5,554 nucleotides of DNA, taken from assembly GCF_026151655.1 (NCBI RefSeq), contig NZ_JAMQPN010000022.1, positions 1 through 5,554 of the forward strand, given 5' to 3'. The position numbers were made by a program, and so were the translations under genes. Shown one piece after another: positions 1 through 5,227 of the stretch. The stretch comes from Leptospira soteropolitanensis. GTDB taxonomy: Bacteria > Spirochaetota > Leptospiria > Leptospirales > Leptospiraceae. A model generated the notes under the pieces. That model worked only from the letters and a program-made list of their open reading frames with translations, had not been told where the DNA came from and did no database searches. Within the stretch, counting starts at the first letter, position 1, and the number at the start of each line of letters is the position of its first letter.

Positions 1-45
1 CGTAGGCTCAGCTACGAGGAACGTCGGTAAGCTTTTTCGTTATAC
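1..45 (+). other. attC site, right half only (cut by window edge)
   Basis: The right half of an attC site: the inner-stem strand GAGGAA at 16-21, the L'' arm CGGTAAGC at 25-32 and the core box GTTATAC at 39-45. From CTCAG (7-11 read as ctcag) onward it is almost identical to the right half of the site at 3257-3419, so it belongs to the same sub-type (type B). It belongs to a cassette lying to the left of the window. Cleavage is expected between G39 and T40. Confidence 0.85.
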
Positions 46-1421
46 GCCATTAAATAAAAATGATTGAAAGAATAAATAACCATCTAATTAAATTTTATCC
101 TAGTTCATCTCTATTAGAATCAAAGGATAAAATACCCAGATCCCTGAATAAAAATTCATCAATTGGAGCAGGAAACAAGTATTTATTTTACAAATATAAT
201 GGAACAATATCTGGAATCAAAAGAGAAGAAAATTTTACCAACAGAGATCAGACTTTCCTAGAAAACCTCATTAACGAATTAGATAAATTAAACATATCGA
301 CCATTAACGATTACTACTACGACATTCTTATTGAAAAAGCCTTTGATATGTCAATAGTAAAATATATATTCAAAGAGAACGAATTGCACTTTCTAAAACT
401 CTTCGAAAAAATATATTTCTGGAGAAACAAAACTTACGAAGGTAGTTCTGTAAACTTGGGAATCGAAATAGAGCTAGAAGAAAAAGACAAAGGTGAGAAA
501 GTAAATATCCTTGAAATTTTTGAAGAAGATTACATTGCACCTATTGGTGATGGGGTAAATACCTTTATTAAAACAGATAAAAATGGAATTATTAGTGGGA
601 TGGGTGTATATGAAAAGGAAGATAAAAACGCCTTTATTCCCATTAGATTCTCAAATATTTCGAAAAAACCAAAAAGTCAATTTATTATCCTGACTCGATT
701 AGGAGATATAATGATAGTAGAAAATTCGCAATTAAAATTTGCAAAGAAAGGGAACTACTGGGTTGAATACAATCATCAAAAATTAACTTCAAGATTAACT
801 GCCTTTAGTAATATTGAAGAAAATTCACTCAAAAATTCTATCTATCTCTCATGTATAGATGTATCCTTTGCAAAAACTGGAGGTCTGATATCTATAATAG
901 GAGATGACTCAAATTTTACTCTTACTCAGATAGTTGATTCAGATTCTTTGAATGAACCAAAATATATCGAAAAAATCAGATTTTTTAACGAACTAACGAA
1001 ACAGAAAAGCTTTCAGTCGTTAGAAAGACAAATAAGAAAGGAAATTTTAGCGATAGACGGAGGATTAATACTTTCCTCAAGCGGAAAAATAATCAGCATT
1101 GGAACTATAGTCAAATTACCAGGAGGAAGTTCTGGTGGTGGACGGACAGCAGCAGCAAAAGAATTGTCTAAATTAGGAATCGCAATAAAAATATCTAACG
1201 ATGGATATATACAATTATTCCGAAAAGGAATTTCTAATGAAGTACTTAGAATTATTTAACGGCGTATAACAGCGACTAACCGCTTCGCTTCGGGACTTGC
1301 GCCCTCGCTCGGTCTGCGACACATAGGCTTCTGGCACTCCTCTTGCTTACGCAAGCGTCGTTCCAGTCCCTAACGTCCCGTCCGGGACTCAGGGCCAGCC
1401 TACGTCGGTTAGTCTAGTTCG
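40..1421 (+). mobile_element. Gene cassette 1 (DAC-like protein)
   Basis: Cassette bounded by the G/TT cleavage points of two core boxes. Its left end GTTATACGCC (39-48) is the exact reverse complement of GGCGTATAAC (1261-1270) at its own attC, which confirms the boundaries independently of the gene. It holds one gene that fills almost the whole unit; only 14 bases lie between the core box and the start codon, with no recognisable promoter. Confidence 0.82.
60..1259 (+). CDS. DisA/CdaA-like diadenylate cyclase (DAC) domain protein, divergent, with N-terminal sensor-like region
   Basis: Soluble 399-residue protein with no signal peptide or membrane segment. The last ~150 residues follow the DAC pattern: a strand AKTGGLISII at 271-280 (family: KxxGALIVI), then DGGLILSSSGKIISIG at 333-348 (family DGA motif), GGGRTAAAKELSKLG at 359-373 (the RHRAA-type phosphate-binding position), and IKISNDGYIQLFRKG at 376-390 (family VSEExGxIS). 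DAC domains join two ATP into c-di-AMP. Here DGA is DGG and RHR is reduced to R362-T363, so catalysis is uncertain; it could make another nucleotide or only bind one. The N-terminal ~240 residues resemble, from memory, sensor regions described with DAC domains in predicted nucleotide-signalling systems (DACNV type), including the early YPS motif, but this is unproven. No clear ribosome-binding site precedes ATG 60; it is kept because it opens the frame right after the core box. Sole gene of its cassette. Confidence 0.7.
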   Translation: MIERINNHLIKFYPSSSLLESKDKIPRSLNKNSSIGAGNKYLFYKYNGTISGIKREENFTNRDQTFLENLINELDKLNISTINDYYYDILIEKAFDMSIVKYIFKENELHFLKLFEKIYFWRNKTYEGSSVNLGIEIELEEKDKGEKVNILEIFEEDYIAPIGDGVNTFIKTDKNGIISGMGVYEKEDKNAFIPIRFSNISKKPKSQFIILTRLGDIMIVENSQLKFAKKGNYWVEYNHQKLTSRLTAFSNIEENSLKNSIYLSCIDVSFAKTGGLISIIGDDSNFTLTQIVDSDSLNEPKYIEKIRFFNELTKQKSFQSLERQIRKEILAIDGGLILSSSGKIISIGTIVKLPGGSSGGGRTAAAKELSKLGIAIKISNDGYIQLFRKGISNEVLRII

Positions 1422-1427
1422 TTATAC
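1264..1427 (+). other. attC site 1 (type A, 164 bp)
   Basis: R' box GTATAAC 1264-1270, L' arm GACTAACCG 1274-1282, matching L'' arm CGGTTAGTC 1406-1414 (9/9 complementary), R'' box GTTATAC 1421-1427. Inner stems: TAGGCT 1324-1329 with AGCCTA 1397-1402; CTTGC 1342-1346 with GCAAG 1351-1355; TCCC 1376-1379 with GGGA 1384-1387, the last framed by TAACG and CTCAG. The arm spacers are unequal (3 against 6 bases), the kind of asymmetry that sets strand choice in attC sites. Inner sequence nearly identical to the site at 4165-4325. Confidence 0.88.
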
Positions 1428-1449
1428 GACATTAGCAAAGGAATAAAAT

Positions 1450-2295
1450 ATGATACATAACTGTAACATCTGTACAACTAAAACCTGTGAAAAAATCAAA
1501 ATGGGAACATTAGATATTTGCGAATATGGAGTAGTTTGCTACGTAAAACCATCTAAAATTGAGAAATTGGATCCATATATTACTCTTAGAAATTTATCTA
1601 CAAACTTGAGGCATGAAATAAATCCTATATTGTCTCTAATTCTCCAAGAAACTAATAAATTAGACCCAAATCTATCAACTGCTATGATTGATTTGGAAAA
1701 ACCAAGTAACAGAATTGTTGGTGCGGTTTTGATAATCGATATGATGATTCAAATGATCTCAGGTGTAAATGATTTCCAACCTGGAGAAGTTAAACATACA
1801 AGTACAAGCAAATATCCATTAACGCCGATTTTACGAAAATATTTTTCAATACATGCAATTTTAAAAAATGCTTATCGAGCGGAAAACTTAGAACTAAGAA
1901 TCGAATCAGATCGTAATTTCTTAATACAGAAAGGGGGTGATAACATAGAATACATCTTCAACATATTGTTTGACAATATATGGAAATATAGCATTTCCAA
2001 CACAGAAGTTCTCGTGACAATTATACATAAAGAAAAAAACATTTTCGATATTTCTGTGAAGAATGAATCCAAACAAATCTCAGATGGATTAGAAATTTTT
2101 AGTTTAGGTATTAAAGGTGACAACACATCAAAAGGATTTGGATTCGGATTATCATGGGCACGCACCCTAATTAATCATTACAATAATATGCTATATGAAA
2201 ATATACCTGATTTAGACCTTACTCATAAACAAATAAAAAATGAAGATAAATATTATCAGATTTTTACAATTCATAATGTAGTTTTAGGAGACTAA
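1450..2295 (+). CDS. Soluble histidine-kinase-like ATPase with cysteine-rich N-terminus
   Basis: 281 residues, no membrane segment, so a cytoplasmic protein. An N-terminal cysteine cluster (C5, C8, C13, C24, C30) could hold zinc or an iron-sulfur cluster. LRHEINPILSLI (53-64) looks like a DHp phospho-acceptor box with H55-E56, but it is one residue shorter before the proline than the common HExxNP form. The C-terminal half is GHKL-ATPase-like: N box FNILFDNIWKYS (170-181, N176 as the Mg-binding candidate) and glycine box KGFGFGLSWA (228-237). The DxGxG box is not seen; its place is taken by ISVKNESKQI (201-210), so nucleotide binding or turnover may be altered. The start is supported by AAAGGA at 1437-1442, seven bases upstream. 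The receiver-like gene follows without a gap, which argues for a partner pair. An ATPase of the GHKL superfamily that does not phosphorylate is the alternative. Confidence 0.78.
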   Translation: MIHNCNICTTKTCEKIKMGTLDICEYGVVCYVKPSKIEKLDPYITLRNLSTNLRHEINPILSLILQETNKLDPNLSTAMIDLEKPSNRIVGAVLIIDMMIQMISGVNDFQPGEVKHTSTSKYPLTPILRKYFSIHAILKNAYRAENLELRIESDRNFLIQKGGDNIEYIFNILFDNIWKYSISNTEVLVTIIHKEKNIFDISVKNESKQISDGLEIFSLGIKGDNTSKGFGFGLSWARTLINHYNNMLYENIPDLDLTHKQIKNEDKYYQIFTIHNVVLGD

Positions 2296-2814
2296 ATGAA
2301 AGAAACGCTATTGGCCAATCTCGGAAAATTCTTAATGAAAATAAAACCTCTTGAAATCGTTATCATAGACGATGAAAAGTCTTATTTTACCCCTCAAATG
2401 ATAAAACTAGCCAAAGAAAGCGGGCACCGAATCATTGATCGCTATTACCTTGTTGATGATAAACTACTGAAAAAATTTATTAAATCTCCAGCAGATATAT
2501 TTATTTTAGATATTAAAGGAATAACTAAAAAAGAGGTTGCAGCAGACGGATTTGCATTGGCAGAAATATTGTTATCAAAAACAAATGCCTTTATAGCAAT
2601 CACATCCGCCCATAAACACCATTTAAAAAATAAAGTAATTAATGTAGATTTTATTATCGAAGATAGGCTTCTTACAGCAGTCGATTTTGTCTCAATCCTA
2701 GACGAAATAGTAAACCAATATTTAAATACTAAATTGCGCTTCTATAGAAAAATAATCTTTAAAATTGGCTTAAAATTACAAAAAATCTCAACGTTAAATG
2801 CTAACGTCGTATAA
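2296..2814 (+). CDS. Receiver-domain-like protein (response regulator without output domain)
   Basis: 172 residues. A CheY-like fold is suggested by the acidic pair D25-D26 after strand LEIVII, the likely phospho-acceptor D72 in DIFILDIKG (67-75), and T103 in AITSAHK (101-107). The lysine expected near DYIxK is replaced by E122 in VDFIIEDRLL (117-126), so it may be a pseudo-receiver or use a different switch. There is no DNA-binding or enzymatic output domain; a basic tail (about 146-164, LRFYRKIIFKIGLKLQK) follows. Its ATG touches the TAA of the kinase-like gene, with AGGAG at 2286-2290 five bases upstream, so translation is probably coupled and the pair likely acts together. The TAA stop (2812-2814) is part of the attC box GTATAAC, so the recombination site ends the reading frame. 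Confidence 0.75.
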   Translation: MKETLLANLGKFLMKIKPLEIVIIDDEKSYFTPQMIKLAKESGHRIIDRYYLVDDKLLKKFIKSPADIFILDIKGITKKEVAADGFALAEILLSKTNAFIAITSAHKHHLKNKVINVDFIIEDRLLTAVDFVSILDEIVNQYLNTKLRFYRKIIFKIGLKLQKISTLNANVV

Positions 2815-2972
2815 CAACGGCGAATCGCTGCACTTCGGCACTTGCGGCCTCGTTTGGGCTACGCCACATTCCTCTCCGTCACGCTTCTCGCTCCGCAAGA
2901 AGACGCGCCGACGCTAACGCCTCCTTCAGAGGCTCAGCTACGAGGAACGTCGATTAGCCTAGTTCGTTAATT
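2809..2972 (+). other. attC site 2 (type B, 164 bp, unlike outer boxes)
   Basis: R' box GTATAAC 2809-2815, L' arm GGCGAATCG 2819-2827 against L'' CGATTAGCC 2951-2959 (one mismatch), R'' box GTTAATT 2966-2972. Inner stems: TTCCTC 2869-2874 with GAGGAA 2942-2947; CCTC 2920-2923 with GAGG 2929-2932, framed by TAACG and CTCAG. The two outer boxes do not pair beyond GTTA/TAAC because the right one came from cassette 3, whose own left box (3257-3263) is AATTAAC. This shows insertion of cassette 3 next to cassette 2. Confidence 0.85.
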
Positions 2973-3413
2973 GCAATAGGTTAAATCATACAAAAAAAGC
3001 GCGCGAAAATTTTCTTTAGAGAGGGTTGAGGAATTAATATATTACTGCCTTTTTGTAGCGGAAACTCTCTTCAAAGATTCTTTTATTAACTGTGATTTGC
3101 TAAAGAAGGTAATTTTCTCATTAAACGAAGAAAGAAGAGTTTTTAATTCGCTAGTTCCAATATAAATTTATAAGAAAAAAGATTCGGATCGAAAATTTTC
3201 GCGCTTGATGAGATTTCCCTTTCGACAATTATCTTTTTTCAGTAGAAACCTACTGCAATTAACATCCGCTTACCGCTGCGCTCCGGCACTTACGGCCTCG
3301 CTCGGTCTCCGACACATTCCTCTCCGGCACGATTTTTGCCTCCGCAAATATCGCGCCGACGCTAACGCCTCATACTGAGGCTCAGCTACGAGGAACGTCG
3401 GTAAGCTAGTTCG
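2967..3413 (+). mobile_element. Gene cassette 3 (no recognisable gene)
   Basis: Bounded by GTTAATTGCAATAGGTT (2966-2982) and its reverse complement AACCTACTGCAATTAAC (3247-3263), 16 of 17 positions. The ~265 bases between them hold no reading frame worth calling on either strand: every start codon I find meets a stop within about a dozen codons, or runs through the attC site. The segment instead contains inverted repeats (separate entries). It may encode a small RNA, carry a regulatory element, or be a decayed cassette. Small-RNA cassettes have been described in other integrons, notably in Xanthomonas. Confidence 0.75.
3001..3204. repeat. 14-bp inverted repeat inside cassette 3
   Basis: GCGCGAAAATTTTC at 3001-3014 is the perfect reverse complement of GAAAATTTTCGCGC at 3191-3204, with 176 bases between. 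The inner 10 bases, GAAAATTTTC, are themselves palindromic, so the two copies may be protein sites rather than the two strands of one stem. A weaker nested pairing lies inside: CTTTAGAGAG 3014-3023 with CTCTCTTCAAAG 3065-3076, bulged by two bases. Confidence 0.6.
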
Positions 3414-3419
3414 TTATAC
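3257..3419 (+). other. attC site 3 (type B, 163 bp)
   Basis: R' box AATTAAC 3257-3263, L' arm GCTTACCG 3268-3275 with L'' CGGTAAGC 3399-3406 (8/8), R'' box GTTATAC 3413-3419. Inner stems: TTCCTC 3317-3322 with GAGGAA 3390-3395; a long hairpin 3325-3358 (CGGC/GCCG, CGAT/ATCG, TTTGC/GCAAA); CCTC 3368-3371 with GAGG 3377-3380, framed by TAACG and CTCAG. The R' box differs from all others but matches its own cassette's left end. Confidence 0.87.
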
Positions 3420-3457
3420 GACATCTGAAAAATTTCACCTAAACCTATAAATAAAAA

Positions 3458-3486
3458 TTGACTTAACATCATAAATGATGTATTCT
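3458..3486 (+). promoter_or_regulatory. Promoter of the toxin-antitoxin operon
   Basis: -35 box TTGACT (3458-3463, five of six consensus bases), 17-base spacer, -10 box TATTCT (3481-3486, four of six). Transcription would start near 3493, practically at the GTG start codon of the toxin (3492), so the message may be leaderless or nearly so. Placement directly upstream of the operon and the operator palindrome in its spacer support it. Confidence 0.6.
3466..3481. promoter_or_regulatory. Palindromic operator, probable HigA-type antitoxin binding site
   Basis: ACATCAT-AA-ATGATGT is a perfect 7+7 inverted repeat with a 2-base centre. It fills the spacer between the -35 and -10 boxes, the right place for a repressor to block RNA polymerase. 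Antitoxins of this family repress their own operon, so autoregulation is the natural reading. Binding is inferred, not shown. Confidence 0.62.
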
Positions 3487-3491
3487 GGATT

Positions 3492-3875
3492 GTGTCAAAG
3501 AAATGGAAAATTATATACTTTTCGGAAAATAAAGACACTCTATCTGAAATAGAAATTTTTATAAATTCAAAAGATGAGAGAAACCAGGCAAAAATATTTG
3601 CTTGGTTGGATAAACTTTCAGAATTGGGACCTAACATACCTAGGCCTTATGCAGATTTACTGATTGATGGGATTCATGAATTACGAATTAAGCTATCTGG
3701 TTCGCAGATAAGAATTCTCTATTTCTTTTGTTACAAAAATTATATAATTCTTACCAATCAATTCGTTAAGAATACTGATAAAGTACCAAAAGCTGAAATT
3801 AAAAAAGCTATTAATAGAAGAGACTATTTCCTAACTAAATATTCAGAAAAAAACTTAAAGGAGTTAAATTTATGA
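3492..3875 (+). CDS. higB: HigB/Gp49-like toxin of the RelE superfamily
   Basis: 127 residues matching the phage Gp49-like/HigB pattern: WKIIYFSENKDTLSEIEIFI (5-24) at the start, KIFAWLDKLSELG (34-46), DGIHELRIKLSG (59-70) with R65, QIRILYFF (72-79) with R74, and FVKNTDKVPKAEIKKA (91-106), the usual FxKKTxKxPxxEIxxA block. Toxins of this family cleave mRNA, usually on the ribosome. The start is GTG at 3492: no ATG lies in frame, an in-frame TGA sits at 3459-3461 just upstream, and the predicted transcription start falls at the GTG. No good Shine-Dalgarno sequence precedes it. Toxin-first order and the ATGA overlap with the antitoxin gene fit HigBA systems. The symbol is by family resemblance. 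Confidence 0.88.
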   Translation: MSKKWKIIYFSENKDTLSEIEIFINSKDERNQAKIFAWLDKLSELGPNIPRPYADLLIDGIHELRIKLSGSQIRILYFFCYKNYIILTNQFVKNTDKVPKAEIKKAINRRDYFLTKYSEKNLKELNL

Positions 3876-4153
3876 GATCTTTCAAAACACATTTAGACAT
3901 TAAGTTAAAGAATAAATCTTTTAAGGAAAAATTTGAAGAAGAAAAGGAACTTGTTAATATCTCTATTGAGCTACAATCTTTGAGAGAGAAAAAAGGATTA
4001 TCGCAATCTGATTTAGCAAAAAAAGCTCATGTTACTCAGCAACAACTTTCTAAGATAGAAAATGGTGTGAATTGCAACTTATCCACATTTTTAAAAGTTT
4101 GCCATGCGCTAGATTTAGAAATATCTATTAAAAACAGAAAACTCACTGCTTAG
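3872..4153 (+). CDS. higA: HigA-type XRE antitoxin
   Basis: 93 residues with a charged N-terminal helical part (about 1-33) and an XRE/Cro-type helix-turn-helix from about 35 to 84: LQSLREKKGLSQSDLAKKA then VTQQQLSKIENG, the classic recognition-helix block, and the family's LxLxI ending (LDLEISIK). It should bind and neutralise the toxin encoded just upstream and repress the operon at the palindrome 3466-3481. Its ATG overlaps the toxin's TGA (ATGA at 3872-3875), and AAAGGAG at 3857-3863 gives it a stronger ribosome-binding site than the toxin, which favours an excess of antitoxin. TAG stop at 4151-4153, 11 bases before the attC box. Confidence 0.9.
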   Translation: MRSFKTHLDIKLKNKSFKEKFEEEKELVNISIELQSLREKKGLSQSDLAKKAHVTQQQLSKIENGVNCNLSTFLKVCHALDLEISIKNRKLTA

Positions 4154-4164
4154 TTTCAGACGTC

Positions 4165-4325
4165 GTATAACAGCGCCTTAACGCTTCGCTTCGGGACAAG
4201 CCCTCGCTCGGTCTGCGACACATAGGCTTCTGGCACTCCCCTTGCTTACGCAAGTGTCGTTCCAGTCCCTAACGTCCCGTTGGGACTCAGGGCCAGCCTA
4301 CGTCGTTAAGGCTAGTTCGTTATGC
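4165..4325 (+). other. attC site 4 (type A, 161 bp)
   Basis: R' box GTATAAC 4165-4171, L' arm GCCTTAACG 4175-4183 with L'' CGTTAAGGC 4304-4312 (9/9), R'' box GTTATGC 4319-4325. Inner stems: TAGGCT 4223-4228 with AGCCTA 4295-4300; TCCC 4275-4278 with GGGA 4282-4285, framed by TAACG and CTCAG. Inner sequence close to the site at 1264-1427, but the L arms are different yet fully paired. Confidence 0.88.
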
Positions 4326-4355
4326 GCAAGCTTTGAAAATATTCGAATAAATAAA

Positions 4356-5165
4356 ATGATTAAAATTTTAGATCAAACATCAATAACGCTCACGGATTCA
4401 AATTCAAAATTAGGATTTTCATCAGCAGGTTCCGATGCATGGCCCGCTTGGGATAGATTTATTACCTACGATTCAAGGAATTTATACCATATTGGAAATA
4501 TATGTGGAACTTGTAATTTTTTCTTTTCTAAACTAGAAGAAACAAGTAAAATAAGCATAGATTCATACAATCTTATTGAAAATTTAAATGAAGGTATAAA
4601 ATCCATTAATCATGAGTTGGTATCTCAATATTCAAAACTTTTTCCAAATGATCATTATGAAGTTCTCCTAATTGAATTCTTTCCACACCTAGTTTTCCCA
4701 AAAGATTCAGATGATTATTTCGCTAAGGATTTATGGGAAACATGGCAAAAAGAACGATTTCAGGAAGAAGAAGATACTAAAACAGAATACTACCGAGGAA
4801 GTGATAAGAAAATCCTAAATGAAGAAAAAATTTACGAATTTTATATTCCTATCTATCCTATCAAAAATTTAAATGCAGATAGAGTAAAATATTACGAAGA
4901 TCTTATCCGCAATGAAAAAAAGCCTACCGCTTTATCAATTTCTATACTAGATGTAAAGTCACCATGCGATTTTCCAATAATTAATGGCGAAGAAAAATAT
5001 CCAGAAATTTCTACTCACTGGTGTTTTGCCAATTATATATTAGATGGCCATCATAAAATATTTGCAGCATCAAACTTAAGAAAAAGCATAACCTTGGTAA
5101 CTTTTCTCTCACATAATCAATCCTGGAAGTATATTGAAGAATTTGTAAATCACTGCAAAACTTAA
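4356..5165 (+). CDS. Unknown protein with CxxC motif and C-terminal ParB/sulfiredoxin-like DGHHK motif
   Basis: 269 residues from ATG 4356, soluble, rich in aromatic and acidic residues. The frame stays open upstream to 4242, but that extension is attC DNA, so the start inside the cassette is preferred; no clear ribosome-binding site is present (an AT-rich leader only). Visible motifs: NICGTCNFFF (48-57) with C50/C53, a possible metal or redox pair; an acidic stretch near 133-146; and KYYEDLIRNEKKPTALSISILD (178-199) followed by YILDGHHKIFAA (227-238). The last pair resembles the ParB-like nuclease/sulfiredoxin superfamily, where an entry helix and a DGHHR-type turn shape a nucleotide-binding site. 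Function is unknown; a nucleotide-binding or nuclease-like role is a guess from this motif alone. Confidence 0.72.
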   Translation: MIKILDQTSITLTDSNSKLGFSSAGSDAWPAWDRFITYDSRNLYHIGNICGTCNFFFSKLEETSKISIDSYNLIENLNEGIKSINHELVSQYSKLFPNDHYEVLLIEFFPHLVFPKDSDDYFAKDLWETWQKERFQEEEDTKTEYYRGSDKKILNEEKIYEFYIPIYPIKNLNADRVKYYEDLIRNEKKPTALSISILDVKSPCDFPIINGEEKYPEISTHWCFANYILDGHHKIFAASNLRKSITLVTFLSHNQSWKYIEEFVNHCKT

Positions 5166-5180
5166 ATAAATGAGCAATAT

Positions 5181-5204
5181 AATTTTATATCTATATATAA
5201 AATT
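5181..5204. repeat. AT-only hairpin downstream of the cassette 5 gene
   Basis: AATTTTATA 5181-5189 pairs with TATAAAATT 5196-5204 around a 6-base loop (tctata). It lies 15 bases after the stop codon and before the attC site. With no G-C pairs it is a weak terminator candidate; it could also be chance in AT-rich DNA. Confidence 0.35.
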
Positions 5205-5227
5205 TTAACTATTAAAACAAAGCCAGC

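Larger units (their letters stand above)
1422..2966 (+). mobile_element. Gene cassette 2 (kinase-like / receiver-like pair)
   Basis: Cassette with two co-oriented genes, which is uncommon for integron cassettes outside toxin-antitoxin units. Its left end (1421-1436) and the end of its coding part (2800-2815) are reverse complements at 15 of 16 positions, confirming that both genes belong to one unit. Confidence 0.82.
3414..4319 (+). mobile_element. Gene cassette 4 (toxin-antitoxin)
   Basis: Left end 3413-3430 and right coding border 4154-4171 are reverse complements at 17 of 18 positions. It holds a complete toxin-antitoxin operon with its own promoter, as is usual for TA cassettes, which are thought to stabilise long arrays against loss. 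Confidence 0.85.

Noticed and set aside
1264..1427. attC hairpins as ordinary intrinsic terminators
   Set aside because: No U-tract follows the stems; any effect on transcription would be a by-product of the recombination-site fold.
1872..2165. 97-codon open frame on the minus strand
   Set aside because: Fully inside the kinase-like gene, whose motifs are clear; no ribosome-binding site or family resemblance.
3208..3378. 56-codon + strand frame in cassette 3 starting at ATG 3208
   Set aside because: More than half of it is attC sequence, it has no ribosome-binding site, and its product looks like translated repeat DNA.
3475..3552. Short frame from the tandem ATG at 3475/3478, possible leader peptide or toxin start
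   Set aside because: It is out of frame with the toxin, ends after about 25 codons, and its ATGs form part of the operator palindrome.
3386..3637. 83-codon open frame on the minus strand
   Set aside because: Antisense to the HigB-like toxin and running into attC site 3; a shadow of the toxin gene.
4242..4355. Upstream extension of the cassette 5 gene to an ATG at 4242
   Set aside because: The extra 38 codons lie in attC site 4 and would change whenever the cassette moves; ATG 4356 lies inside the cassette.
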